From the NCBI RefSeq assembly GCF_030052815.1, contig NC_079507.1, positions 57,353,119 through 57,417,118 on the forward strand: a stretch of 64,000 nucleotides of DNA, in the 5' to 3' direction. This stretch comes from Hevea brasiliensis. Lineage: Eukaryota; Streptophyta; Magnoliopsida; Malpighiales; Euphorbiaceae. Made by a program: the position numbers and the translations under genes. Positions within the stretch are counted from its first letter, which is position 1. Every line of letters starts with the position of its first letter. The notes beneath the pieces were generated by a model. That model did not search any database. It worked only from the letters and a program-made list of their open reading frames with translations, and was not told the origin of the DNA. This document shows positions 36,745 to 48,780 of the stretch, piece by piece.

Positions 36745-39548
36745 TTAAATCCTTAAGCTTAATCTGCCATTACATAGAAATTTGAGGGAAGACGGCATGT
36801 CAAACTTGTTTGTTATTTGATCAAATCTCTCGGATAGGAAGAAGTTTTGAAGTCCTTTCAATGTTTGTAGAACCTCAACTTCTGCAGAAAATATTGCCTT
36901 AACTGGTCTATGATCAGACAATTTTGCCTCACCTCTACCATATAAATGTTGCTTTAATCCTTCTCCGTACCAAATAATCCGGTCGCACCTGTATCAAGCA
37001 AGAACAAGAGATTAAAACTAATAATAATAATCAAGAACTTATCTCGATCTATCACAATAATCTTTCGTCATCTAATCTTGAATGAACGTAGTTGAAGTAC
37101 TATCAAGAAAATTACCATGCTGGAGCTCGACATTTTTCACTTTTCTTGCCTTCGAGGCATCCAAAGTATACATTAGAATTAGGGCAATATTTGTAAGTGG
37201 GAGCAAATTTGATTATTCCTTCATGCCAACCTTCAAATGCTTGACCAGTCATGAGCTCCATCCTCAGCTTCATTGCCATAACAACGAGAAGTCTAAAGAT
37301 GAGTTTTAAATTTAAGTATTTATAAAATTAGAATATTTGTACTACAGATATACCTGATCATTTTCTAATAAGGCATTCCATTCTTTTCTATTCACCAATA
37401 ATCGAGTCGTTTCTTCTGGTAGTGAAATTCTGTAATTCAAATCTCCAAGCAAAATCACACGGCTGCACCATGTGGAGAAAAATTAATTATATCAGATATC
37501 ATCACCAAGATTAAGCTAATTTGATTTTATTTTCTTTAATGAACAAGACAAAAAAGAACGCATGTTATAGTGTTATCAGTTATGTATATATTAATCCAAG
37601 TAGCTTGATGGGCTTAAAGAACATTTTCAACTTTCTGATTAAAAAGTGCAACTTGCTATAAGAAAAGGGTTTATACAGATATTTTATAAACAACTATAGA
37701 TGAGTTTACTTAGCATAGAAATCATCTCTTTCAGGCGGTTTAGCTACCCACTATTTCAATTTTCAATGAACCCACCTCATTTTCAATCCTTCAACAAGTG
37801 CCCTAATTTTTAAACCATAAACAGAAGGTGATTAGCATAATTATAATTAAAAAGTGATCTTCCGTTAATTTTATAAATCTTTGGCGGCCTCAAGCGACAA
37901 ATTCAAAGTTAAAACAAGTTAGCTATAGCAATAATGGTCGTTAATATAATTTAAGCTCTTTTGTTTATTGTCAAGCAGTGTCTTATGCTCATGGTTAGTA
38001 GTGAGACCAAGTGTTGAATAATCATTGATTAAGAAGGTATATTAACATAATAACAAATTGGGTTTTGGACGGTTTCAACTTATAATTAATAATAAAAAAA
38101 ATCTAATTACTAATCAATTAAATTTCACATACTCGTGATCTAGAATCTTTCTTGGTAAATCAAGTGAAGGGCCTCTAGGGAAGCTGGTTCGCGACAGGAT
38201 TTCGGCTACATCTGAGTTTCTATGCTTTTCATCCCCTTCTTTACCCCCTGATGCTAGATGACTGCAGACGAAACAGAAGCTTGTTTCATGTAAACGAAAT
38301 CTAACTGACACAGAACCCTGCAAATTAAATCAAACTCACTTTTAAAGACATCGGGAACAAAAATAAGTTATTGGAAATACTTACTGCAATTAATGCATTG
38401 GAAGTTCATAAAAAAAAAAAAAATTAAAGACTAGCTAGCTTCCATTGTCGTGCTGTACTTAATGTTGCACTTTTTATTACTTTTTGTCTATTGAAACGGC
38501 AAATTTTTGTATATTTAGGTATGTTGTGTACCTTGGATTGTTTTACAACTATCCCCAGCTGCACTTCTCCCACAGTTAATGAAATCATCTTCATGTCCAG
38601 GAAAAAAAGAAAAGAAAAGAAAAGAAACGTGCACGATGCATATGCTTACATATATGATATGATTTGATATAGGTTTAATGGCGAGTTCAATTAAATTATG
38701 CTTTTGGGTAAAAATAATATATATATTTGTATACCTTATTCCCAAGGCAACCCATGATGCCACAGCCAACACAAGAGACACTAGGATGCCGGATATAAGG
38801 ACGAAGATCACTTCGAACCCAAACTGATATTAATACTCCAACCATTTGCTTGCTAACAACGCAGCGGAAGTCTTGAGGAATATTGCTGCTTTCGATTGTC
38901 CTTTCATCTTTAATAGGAGGAAGTAAATTTTTTCTTTTCTCAATATTAATCAGCAGATCATTGTCGTCTCCACTGCAGCATTGAATCTTCTTGTTCAATG
39001 CTTGTCGAATCAAGGAATTCCATTTCATGGAAATCTTGCTATTCTCATAACCAAGAACATTCGATGCTCTAAGCGGCACAATCTCTTGAAACCTGTAAAT
39101 TCGAATCTCAGTTAGAACCTTATTGACTAAAAAGGAAGATTATGAATATATATGTAGATAAATACCCAAGAACATATATGTCACAGATTTTTGGAGTGTC
39201 TAGCCAATCCGCCATATCTAAATCTTCACTTGGTGCAATCCCACCAACATTCCACGTGCTAACGAAAACCCTTTACGAGAGTATATATTCATGAAAATGA
39301 GAATCAATAATTATGAATTAATAAATTAAAGAATAAAAGATACATCAGCAAGCTATCTCGTATGCTGCTCACTTGTAGTTGTGTGTGTCCTTCTGATGAT
39401 CGTAGATTCTGTCAGCGCTCAAAGATGGTCGAACCAAGTTTGGAATCTCCAGCAAGTTAACTTCTTTGTTGCTTGGAAAATCTGCGACAAAGTTGTTGCT
39501 CCCCAATCTTTTTCTAAGGATCTTGTTAGCTACCAATCTTGGCCACAT
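36745..39548 (-). CDS. IP5P9: Type I inositol polyphosphate 5-phosphatase (At5PTase9-like), 442 aa
   Basis: Seven coding exons, in coding order 39373-39548, 39166-39270, 38735-39092, 38133-38317, 37354-37462, 37116-37267 and 36745-36988; all GT/AG, 1329 nt, one frame. The protein has the DNase I-like phosphatase fold: STWNVGG (63-69), GFQEIVPL, the SVSCVGCGIMGCLGNKGSVS block, CSHLASGG, the catalytic LGDLNYR (280-286), PAWCDR (360-365) and SDHRPVKA (385-392). These are the two signature motifs of inositol 5-phosphatases plus the catalytic DH pair. It removes the 5-phosphate from inositol polyphosphates or PI(4,5)P2, damping phosphoinositide signalling. The short N-terminus (MWPRLVANKILRK), without the long insert of CVP2 or CVL1, and its place next to cyclin-J18 and MAP65 favour the At5PTase9 branch. 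The ATG at 39548 follows a possible 3' splice site (ACATAG), so a 5' UTR intron may exist. It looks intact. Confidence 0.93.
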
Positions 39549-40419
39549 GATCTATGTAAATCACAAGCTGTTAGTATACAGAGAAAACCAAGAAGTTGGA
39601 GAGAAGAAGAAGAAGAAAAAGAAGGGCTCAGTACTTCTCCTTGGTTTGGTCCTTCTATGGTGAAACACATAGAGATGGGAAGGGGAAGAAGAGGATGAGA
39701 GGAGAAAGGGTTAGACAGAGAATGCCAAAAGAGATAAAAAGAAATGGCAGGGACAGATCATGCTGAGAATTAGAGAGAAAGACCTCTGCAAGTTGGAGGG
39801 AAGAAGCACTTACTGTGACGTGGATGATGATTGATGCACCTTAATTTCTTTACTTGAATCAAACTTACAACCATATACTTAGAGAGAGAAAACTAAAAAC
39901 CTTTGCTCTGTTCTTGCGGCTTTAATATTTTCTGCTTCTTGGGATCCTTGGTTGGGTTGGTAAAATTCACTTTCAACCCCGTAAACCTTTGATTTTTAGT
40001 TTATTTGTGCGTATACCTTTCACTTATTTATTTTTAAATCCATATATGAACAAAAATTTTTGCATTCATCAAACGTATTATACCGAATTAATTAATAAAG
40101 AAAAGATACTAATGGTTAATAGAATATATCGAAAATTGAATTTTTATTGTTTATTACTTATGTAGTGCAATTTTTTAAATAATTCTTTTTTTCAATTAGA
40201 TATTAATTTTTTTTTAAAGTAAAAAGTTTGTGGATAAGATATAATTGAAAAATAATGGTTAAATAAAAAATTAGCAAAAAAATTTAGGGCTTGAAGTTGA
40301 AATTTTGTAATTTGATTTGAAGGATACGCTTATGCTGTTGTTTATGGTGGGGGATTTGCAAGTGGGAAGGAGAAGGGGGTCCACCCCGCAATATCTATTC
40401 AACAAATAACTATTGGTGC

Positions 40420-40555
40420 TTTTGCTGACATGGCAATTGGATATTGTTTTATTTTAATATAGTTTTCGAGGACAATTTAATTAATTTCTATTTTATTTGT
40501 CTTTTATGTTGGACTATTCGTTTCCATCCAATCACTACTTGCCATGTCAGCAAAA
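40420..40555. mobile_element. MITE-like element with 17-bp perfect inverted repeats
   Basis: TTTTGCTGACATGGCAA at 40420-40436 is exactly inverted at 40539-40555. An imperfect match (TTGGAT/ATCCAA) continues inward. The span is 136 bp. No clear target duplication is seen, and no coding capacity. Confidence 0.6.
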
Positions 40556-41529
40556 CAATTTATTTCTTTGATTTACTTTTATTTTTCTGCAGGAAATTAA
40601 TGAACGGTCCAGATGATGATCTAATAATGGCTGAATAATGATCCAAAACGTATATATGGCATACACTTTCTCATCATTTTTCAATATTGACCAATCAGAA
40701 GCCTCTTATTTATTTATTTTTTTTTTTATTTTTTAACACATAAATTCAGACAGCTTCTTCTTGAGGTGGCATCTAGGTCCACCTATAGTACGCATGCAAA
40801 TTCTTCGAATTTTCCAGAATTACTTCAGAGATTATTTATTTTTATTTTTTTTATTCCAAATTGATTTTACATTTCTTAAATTATTTTATCTAATTTTCAA
40901 ATAGCTAGTGAATATTAATGCAGCATTTATTTATACAATTAACATGATTTTGCATCATCTAACGATATTCTACTCCCAAAGTATTCATACTTTGAGTACC
41001 GAAATTGTTTTTTTAATAAAAATATCATTTAAATGTTATTAAAAAAATTATTTTATTATTTTTAATATTTTTTAATACTCTTTAACTAGCATATTTAGAA
41101 AGTAATTTCTTCAATAGTAATTCTAATAATAATACTAAATAAGTCTATAATTTATTTACAGACTATGATAAAGAGTAGAATTATTATTATTATTTTAAAT
41201 ATTTAAAACTTTATTTAAAAATATTAATTATTTTAATAATTATTAATTATTAATAATTATCAATTATTTTATTAACTGTTATTAATGACTAAATATTTAT
41301 ATATTGATTTAGAATAAAAGTGATTAGTAAAAATAATTGTTGAATTAAAAATAGTGATATCATTTTGTTAACTTTAGTCAAAATACTCGCTCAACCTCTA
41401 AAAATTAATAGAAATAATTTTTCATGAATTACTCCTTAAACCTCTAAATAATAATATAAATACTACGCAATTGAACAATATAAATAAAAATATATAATAT
41501 TTTAACTCTGATCAAAATACTAAACTTTA

Positions 41530-41815
41530 CTTTAAAAGTTATTGTCAAACATAGTCAAAATATATGAGAGATAATATTTCATTAACTACTATCTTAATAT
41601 CTAAATATTAATATAAATATTATGCCATCAAATAATATGAATAAATACTACTTTAAAAGCTATTGTCGAATAGGGTCAAAACCTACGAGAGATAATATTT
41701 CATGAATCACTACCTTAATATCTAAATATTAATATAAATATTATGCCATCAAATAATATAAATAAAATATGTAAGGTCAAAATACTAAATACTACTTTAA
41801 AAATGATTGTCTAAC
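41530..41815. repeat. Tandem repeat, about 121-143 bp units
   Basis: Units start with CTTTAAAA at 41530, 41651 and 41794. The first two are highly similar over about 110 bp; the third is only begun. A more diverged copy precedes them at about 41395-41529. The unit carries the block GAGAGATAATATTTCAT followed by TATCTAAATATTAATAT. Confidence 0.75.
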
Positions 41816-43779
41816 AGGACCTAAACATTATTTTTTTTATAAATATTTATTTTTATTAGAGAAATAAATGAAATAACAAAAAATTATTTATAAGCAAAAA
41901 AAGGCAATTATTAAAAGAAAAATACTTATTTTCTTTTAATAAAATGAATTTTTTTTCTTATTTAAAGAAAGAAGATAACAAAAATCAAAATGGAAATTAA
42001 AGAAAATTATTACGAAAAAAATGTGCAATTTATATAAAAATGTAAAAACTTAATAATTTATTATGTGTTAGATTTTTGTGTTGTTAACTAGGATTTAATA
42101 ATTTTAGAATTATCATAGTCTAAACACTTTATCCTTTTAAATTATGAAATAAATACTCAATTATTAATTTAGTAATAATATTACTTTTTTTCATTTTTAA
42201 CAAATAGTTCCTTTATGATACCAAAAAAATAATAATAATTTATAGAAAGTCAGCGCGTGGAGCCACTGATGTCGGCAGGTATTAATGAACGTGTAATCCT
42301 GATTAAGAAGAATTAAATATTGTTAAACAATGCTTGTGTCGTGTATTGGATATTTTTTTTTTTATAATTAAAGAGACCTTCATGACTTTGGAATAGTATC
42401 TAACCTAACCCTAGAGCCTAGAGGAAAAAGAGCCAAAAAAAAAAATTCATAATTTTTAATTTTAGAAAATGAATATATGTAGATACGTCCTACATCTCTT
42501 GATCATCATTCACCAATATCATATTTATAAACCACAAATCAAAATTCAAAGTATTTTATAATTTTTTTTTCTAAATAGATCATACACACACTCATAACAG
42601 TGATAAATTATTATTAAAATTATGATAATTTTAATAAAATTTTTATTCTTATATAACCCACACACGCACACATTCCTATATAATCCATACATACATATAC
42701 ACTCCACATTTGATGTGAGATCCCGAAGGATCAACTTCTGGACATGTTTAACTCAGTCATAGACTTCAACCAGAACCACACCAGAACACTTAGCTCTTCA
42801 CTATTCTCACTCAGGCTCCTTTCTTTTTTATTTTATTTTATTTTATTTTTTATAGATATAACACATGCACACTCAGGTCAGTGATAGAAATGAATCGCTG
42901 TTAAAACCAATTTTAATAAAGTTCTAACTAATATACATTGTGCACTCTACATTCAATGTGGGATTTAAAGGTTCTAAGTATTTTATAATTTACACTATCC
43001 TATTATGATAAAGATATTCTCACCCATTTCTATATTGAAAACTATCCCACAATAAATCTTAAATAATCTTGCAAGTGGTTCATTTTTTCAAATGGATTAT
43101 CTTGAATTAGTGGATTTGAGTAGGCTACATCTATTTAATTGGTTTTTTAAATTTAATTATTTTCATTTATTAATATATATATTTAATAATTTTAATTGAA
43201 ATTTAAATTTAAAACTTTATAATTTTAAAAATAATTTCAATATTATTAAATTAAAATTTATTAATAATAAATTAAAAATTAAATATTATAATAAAAATTA
43301 AAAAATAATTATTTATATTGTATTACCTTATTTATTTTTTTTGGGGGAAAAAAGGATAATGATTTTTTTTTAATTTTAATTTATTTTTAATTTGATAAGC
43401 GTTGATTGTAGCAAACAACATGTATCGAGCCTTGTTTACTTGAAAAAAAATTGAAATAATTTTAAAAAAATTGAAAAGTAAAATTTTATATTTAAATGCG
43501 TCAGTTTTTAAAATAAAGAATTGAAATTGTTTTAGATTATTTTTCATTATTTTTCTTTCTAATAAAAATTCTATTCTTCTATTATTTTTTAAATAAATAA
43601 AAAACTTTTGTATAATAAAAATTATACTATAATTTTGCTATAACTGAGATTGAATAACCATTTAAAATTATTTTTTTACTATCATGAAACAATTAATCAT
43701 ATTATTATAAAATTAATAAATAATTCATATTAAAATTTTTATTAGTAAATTAAATTTTAAATAAGATAAAAGGATTTTT

Positions 43780-44525
43780 TTTTAACCTCTGACAATTACA
43801 CATAGAGTCAAATAAACTCTTATCGATTTAGTTAATTCATTTAAAATATTAAGAATTATTTTTAGAGTCAAACAAGTCCTTGTGCATCCGTTTAAGCTCC
43901 TTGACAATTACTGTTTTAGTCAAATAAGCTATTGTCAATTTAATTAATTCATTTAAATTATTAACAATTACTCTTGAGTCAAGATGTTGAAAATTTTAGT
44001 AAAAAATACTTAATCTCTATTACGTAATTTACACGTGATGGACAAATATTTAGTTAACATCCCATTTTGTTACATAACCTAAAAGCTAAAATTTTCATTG
44101 CTTTCTCATTTTCTTTCTTTTCGACTTAATTCTATCAATAAAAGATAAATTATTGAAAGTTGTGTACCGTTATTACAATTCAGCATATTTAGTGCTGAAC
44201 TCAATGCTTTTCTATATGTCCCTTGCCGGATATAAAAGAGGAATTTCAGGCTGTATAACCCGATAACATTAGATATGTTAGACTCACATTTAACGCAAAC
44301 ACAACATCAAGTGTGATTTTTTATTTGTAGGGACTTAAATAGATCAATTAAGTTGATAATAACTTATTTAATTCTAAATGTAATTATTAGTGGTTTAAAA
44401 AGATAAGCTAAGTTAATAAAAATTTATTCGACTCTAAGAATAATGGTCAAAAATTTAAATGAATTATCTAAATTGATAAGAACTTATTTATTTTTAAAAA
44501 TAATTATAATAATTTATTTGTTTAA
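43780..44525. mobile_element. Foldback-like element with repeat-built arms
   Basis: The left arm (about 43780-44000) has about three tandem copies of a block containing GAGTCAAATAA, TTATC(A/G)ATTTA and TTAATTCATTTAAA. The right arm (about 44330-44525) has diverged copies of the same block in inverse complement (TAAGTTGATAATAACTTATT and similar). Long inverted arms made of subterminal tandem repeats are typical of foldback or Mutator-like non-autonomous elements. Exact ends and target duplication were not found. Confidence 0.5.
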
Positions 44526-47369
44526 TTACGAAAATGTGAGTAATTTTTTTAACTTTGATTTAGAAAATCATTAACGTGTTTTTCATATTTTCAGTTTTTT
44601 ATAAAAAAATATGAACATTGGAATTTTTAGAATAAAAAATTGGTTTTTACCACACTCCACAGCCAAGCATTCATGCGGAAAAGTTACGCGCTAGCGTTTT
44701 ACCACGGTGTAGACACCTCGATTCTAACATCATCCATCGTTCTACGTAATTTCAAACGACAAACTAAATCAATCCATATGAAACTTAAAGATTATTTTAA
44801 AAGAAATTATTTATAAAAAAGCAATTTAATTAAAATTTCGCACGATAATATTTAAATTTCATTTATTTAAAATAAAATTTTTTAAAAATTTAAATTATTT
44901 TATTTTAATTATGAGAATTAATTAAAAAAAATCAATTGAATTGTCTTATTATAAAATTTTAATTCTCAAATATGAATCTCATATTTCTAATTAATGTTAA
45001 TATAGTTTAGAGAATATTGATTTGAAATTAATGCAGAGCCAGACAACAATTAATATTCAATTATAAGTGGATAACAATTTTAATATAAGGTTGCTTAATC
45101 AGAAGAACATTAATTAATATAATGATTGTATTTTTTTTAATTAATTGATTATTAGATTATTAAAATAATTGCTTAACATCTAAAAGGAATCAAATCCTTA
45201 ATAAAAGTTGTAACAGTAGAGTAAGCGAAGCTTTTTTTTTTTTTTTTTTTTTTTTTTTCTAACTCAGCTGATGCTCATTAGGCTCAGATATGATCAAGAC
45301 TGAAGTTTTCTTATTTTCTTTATAACAGAAAATCCAATTAATGAGAATTTGCAGAAACAGAGGAAAAAAAATAATAAATCAAGATATCAAAATTAGCCTG
45401 CAGGAAGGATCTCTGCCAAATTTGCTGATATGGAAGTAATGTGTCAGGTTAACAATGGCAGGCAGATTCAAAACAACTGGGTTGGCTAAGCAAAATAACA
45501 AGCGAAGAACAATATTTTGCTTTTGTAAACTGATTTGAGCATGCATGAATTTCGAAGGAACAAATAAAAATTACCATATTACGAACTGGCAATTTATATT
45601 TCTGAAAATGTATTTTAGTATAAAGAGACAATTTCTATTTATACAGAAGGTTAAATATATAAGGAATTTATATCCATAAAATAATCACAGATTTTTTTTG
45701 CTTAAATTTGAAATGATCACTAATAAAATATCGTATCTAGAGACTAATATAGTTTTTTTTGCTTGTCAAAAATTAATTTTAAGATAAATAGTCATATATT
45801 ACTTATAACTTTTAACTTACTTCATTTTTTTTTTAACTTATAAATCAATCAAATATTAATTTATTTATGACTTTTTATTTTTAAATAAATTTGATCGATT
45901 TATAAGTCAAAGAAAAATAATAGGATAACTTATCAAATGCTCTTTCTAAATTTAATAAAATCGTATATAATTAAATCTTATTGATTTGTAATAATCCTAC
46001 TAAATACTATTAAAAGAAATTGTAAAGATTTTAAATGTTTCCATTATTATCATAGTGATAAGTCAAACGGTGCAAACAAAATACAAAATATAAGGTAAGG
46101 TAAATAATAAAATTGTGTCGAGTTAAATGTCCTAATTGCAACGAGACTAATGCCTATAATATGGAACTGTAGCTGCATCCTTCTCTAAATTATCTTCCTC
46201 CTCTCTCTCTCTTCGTGAATTTTTTAGGGTGGTTATCCATAAATATTTTCATCGGTGGTTATTCTTTTTATTTTTTTATGTTTTTTTTCTATATTTTTCT
46301 AATAATATTAAATTTATATCCTTTTTGGAATATATCTATATTTGTTTTTAGTCTATTGTTGTTGATAGATCCAAACTTTATTGCTTCTTTTGAGAGGATT
46401 TAACATCTGATAATTTGATATTTTCTCTTTAACGAGAATTTGATGTTTCCTTCATTGCGAGATCTATTTTTTCTTTTTTACTATGGAGTTAGGTGTTTTG
46501 CTTTATTATTTGAATAGAAATATGATAATAAAAAGTATAAATTTTCTCTTCATAAGGATATATATGTTTGATAGTTTTCAAATTGAGTTAATAGAAAAAT
46601 CATGGAGTTAAACAGTAGTAGATTACCACTATGTGGAGCATGTTTCCTGCTGAATGGCAAAATCAAATGCTCTATTAATATGATCAGATCCTTCAAATCA
46701 AAATAATCGTATTAAATTTTGTATAAGTAGCTTATTTTAAATTTTCTTATACAAAATTGTACTAATATGAAATTTTGTACTTTAAAATTATATTCTATCT
46801 CCATTTAATTAAAGTTCTATCTTTTAATTTCTAAAAAAACATTTTATAATGAATGGATATATATATATATGCGCCATTTTTTTGTACATCTTAATTATTT
46901 AGTACACATTTTCAATTTGATTATACATGATTTGGGTTTATTTATAAATGAATTAATAAAATTAAATATCCTACAAACTCGTTTACAATAACAATTTTTA
47001 ACTTTTAAGAGCATTCTTAAATCACTTACAAAATAATATATTATAGTAGAAAAAATGATGGTTTAATTATTTCTATAGTATTTTTTTTATTGAATGATTT
47101 ATTGATTTTCCCAGCATAAACTCTTAATAAAATAAAATATTTTTCTTGATAATTATGTTTATTTTATATAGGAGGTTAGAAATTTGATCTCTAACAACTT
47201 AATTCCTTTTAAAAAAAATTTAAAGCATAAAAAATAAATAATTAAAGAGGAAAAGAAAAGAAAAAACTCAACTTACAATACATGAAAATAAGAGTTTTAA
47301 TCTATATATGAGTTTTGAGATGTAAATGCTAAAATAAATAAATAAATAAATAAATATATATATAAATAA

Positions 47370-47412
<43 letters not shown>

Positions 47413-48780
47413 TTCCTTCTTAATATAAATTGCATAAATAATTAATTAATTAAGAAAAAAAGAAGAACTCGAGTAGAGACATTTTAATTGGCAAAAGGTT
47501 ATCATTCAGTTACTAATTATTATCTAACTCATTATGTTTTCATCAAAATTATATATATATATTAACACATCATTATTATTATATATACTGTATGTGAATA
47601 CCGAGACTGTCTTCAAAAACAATTGGAATTCTATATATATATAAATGAATTTCCACACTTGTAAAGAAGCAAAACTCAAAGCATTCATTGGATGGTCGGC
47701 GACGAATAAAGATTCATCTTATAAATTACCTAAAACAACACAAAATTCCATAATTAGCAATGCTAATTATGTTTAGACAAAGAGCATCGTTTAAAAAGGG
47801 ACATATTCCTATGGACCACTTTAATTTTGATAATTTCTACAAAATGGTCAAAAAAAAAAAAAGCCTTCAATTAAACATCATTGGCCTATTTTGATAGGCA
47901 AATGACGTATTCGTGGTTAGGTAACCTTGCTCATAATAATTATTTTCCAATATATATAATATATATAATCTATAATTGATGATAATGAATTGCCTGATAT
48001 TGTTATGCTGAAATTTAATTAATTCTAATCGAGGGGACCATGACCAATAAAAATTATCCAATTGAGTAGTGGCCCTTTTCACATATGATAATGATGGATG
48101 GTATGTATAATCAAGTTGGAGTTGGAAAATTTTTCTTGAAAAGTTATAAAATTATTTTAAAAAATAATTAATAATATTCAATTTTTGTATATTTTAAAAA
48201 TTTTTTTTTAATTGTCAACTGGTCATTGTAAATATATGAATGAGAGTTTCTTTAAATATTTCATTTTTATTAGGAGATCATCAATAAGGGTGCAATGAAA
48301 ATTTGTTGGCTTCTCAAATGTCCCAATCTTTCATCAATGCTGCCTTCATTTTCTTTATGTCATCCTCTAGTTTCTTCATAATTACAAGTAAATTTTTAAT
48401 TTCTGCTTTTCTGGATTTATACTAATCTTAAATTTATGATGTGCTCTTTTGCATAATTTCCCGAGTTTTTTTTATCAGTAACTTTCTAGTTCATTTCATT
48501 TGGATAAACTATACAAATAAATTTATGGATATTATCTATGTTTATGTAAAAAAATTAAAATCAAATATCATTATACTTAACAGGAGAAAAATAAATAAAT
48601 AAATAAAGGGTTCTCAAGGTGCATAAGCCTCTTCCATTCACAAAATAGCTCCTCCTTTTTTTATCAATGGACAGAAAATGCGGTGAGAGGGAAAGGTTTG
48701 CATGTCTTTTTTTGTTTTCAGTTTCTTCTTCATTTTCTTGGCAAATTTTGGCTACCATCGAAGAGTTTTTTCAGAGAGAT

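Larger units (their letters stand above)
39549..48780. other. Long AT-rich spacer with inverted-repeat elements
   Basis: 39549-40000 is the leader and promoter of the 5-phosphatase (minus strand). The rest has no recognisable gene. It contains a MITE-like element (40420-40555), a tandem repeat (41530-41815), two diverged copies of a block ending in a GATGTG(A/G)GATC/T motif (about 42580-42735 and 42860-42975), a foldback-like element (43780-44525), a T run of 40 (45229-45259 region), and AT/AAT microsatellites near 47330-47410. The last few hundred bases form the annexin promoter. Confidence 0.45.

Noticed and set aside
45225..45262. Long T run that might mark a retroposed poly(A) tail
   Set aside because: No retroposed gene or target duplication is visible beside it.
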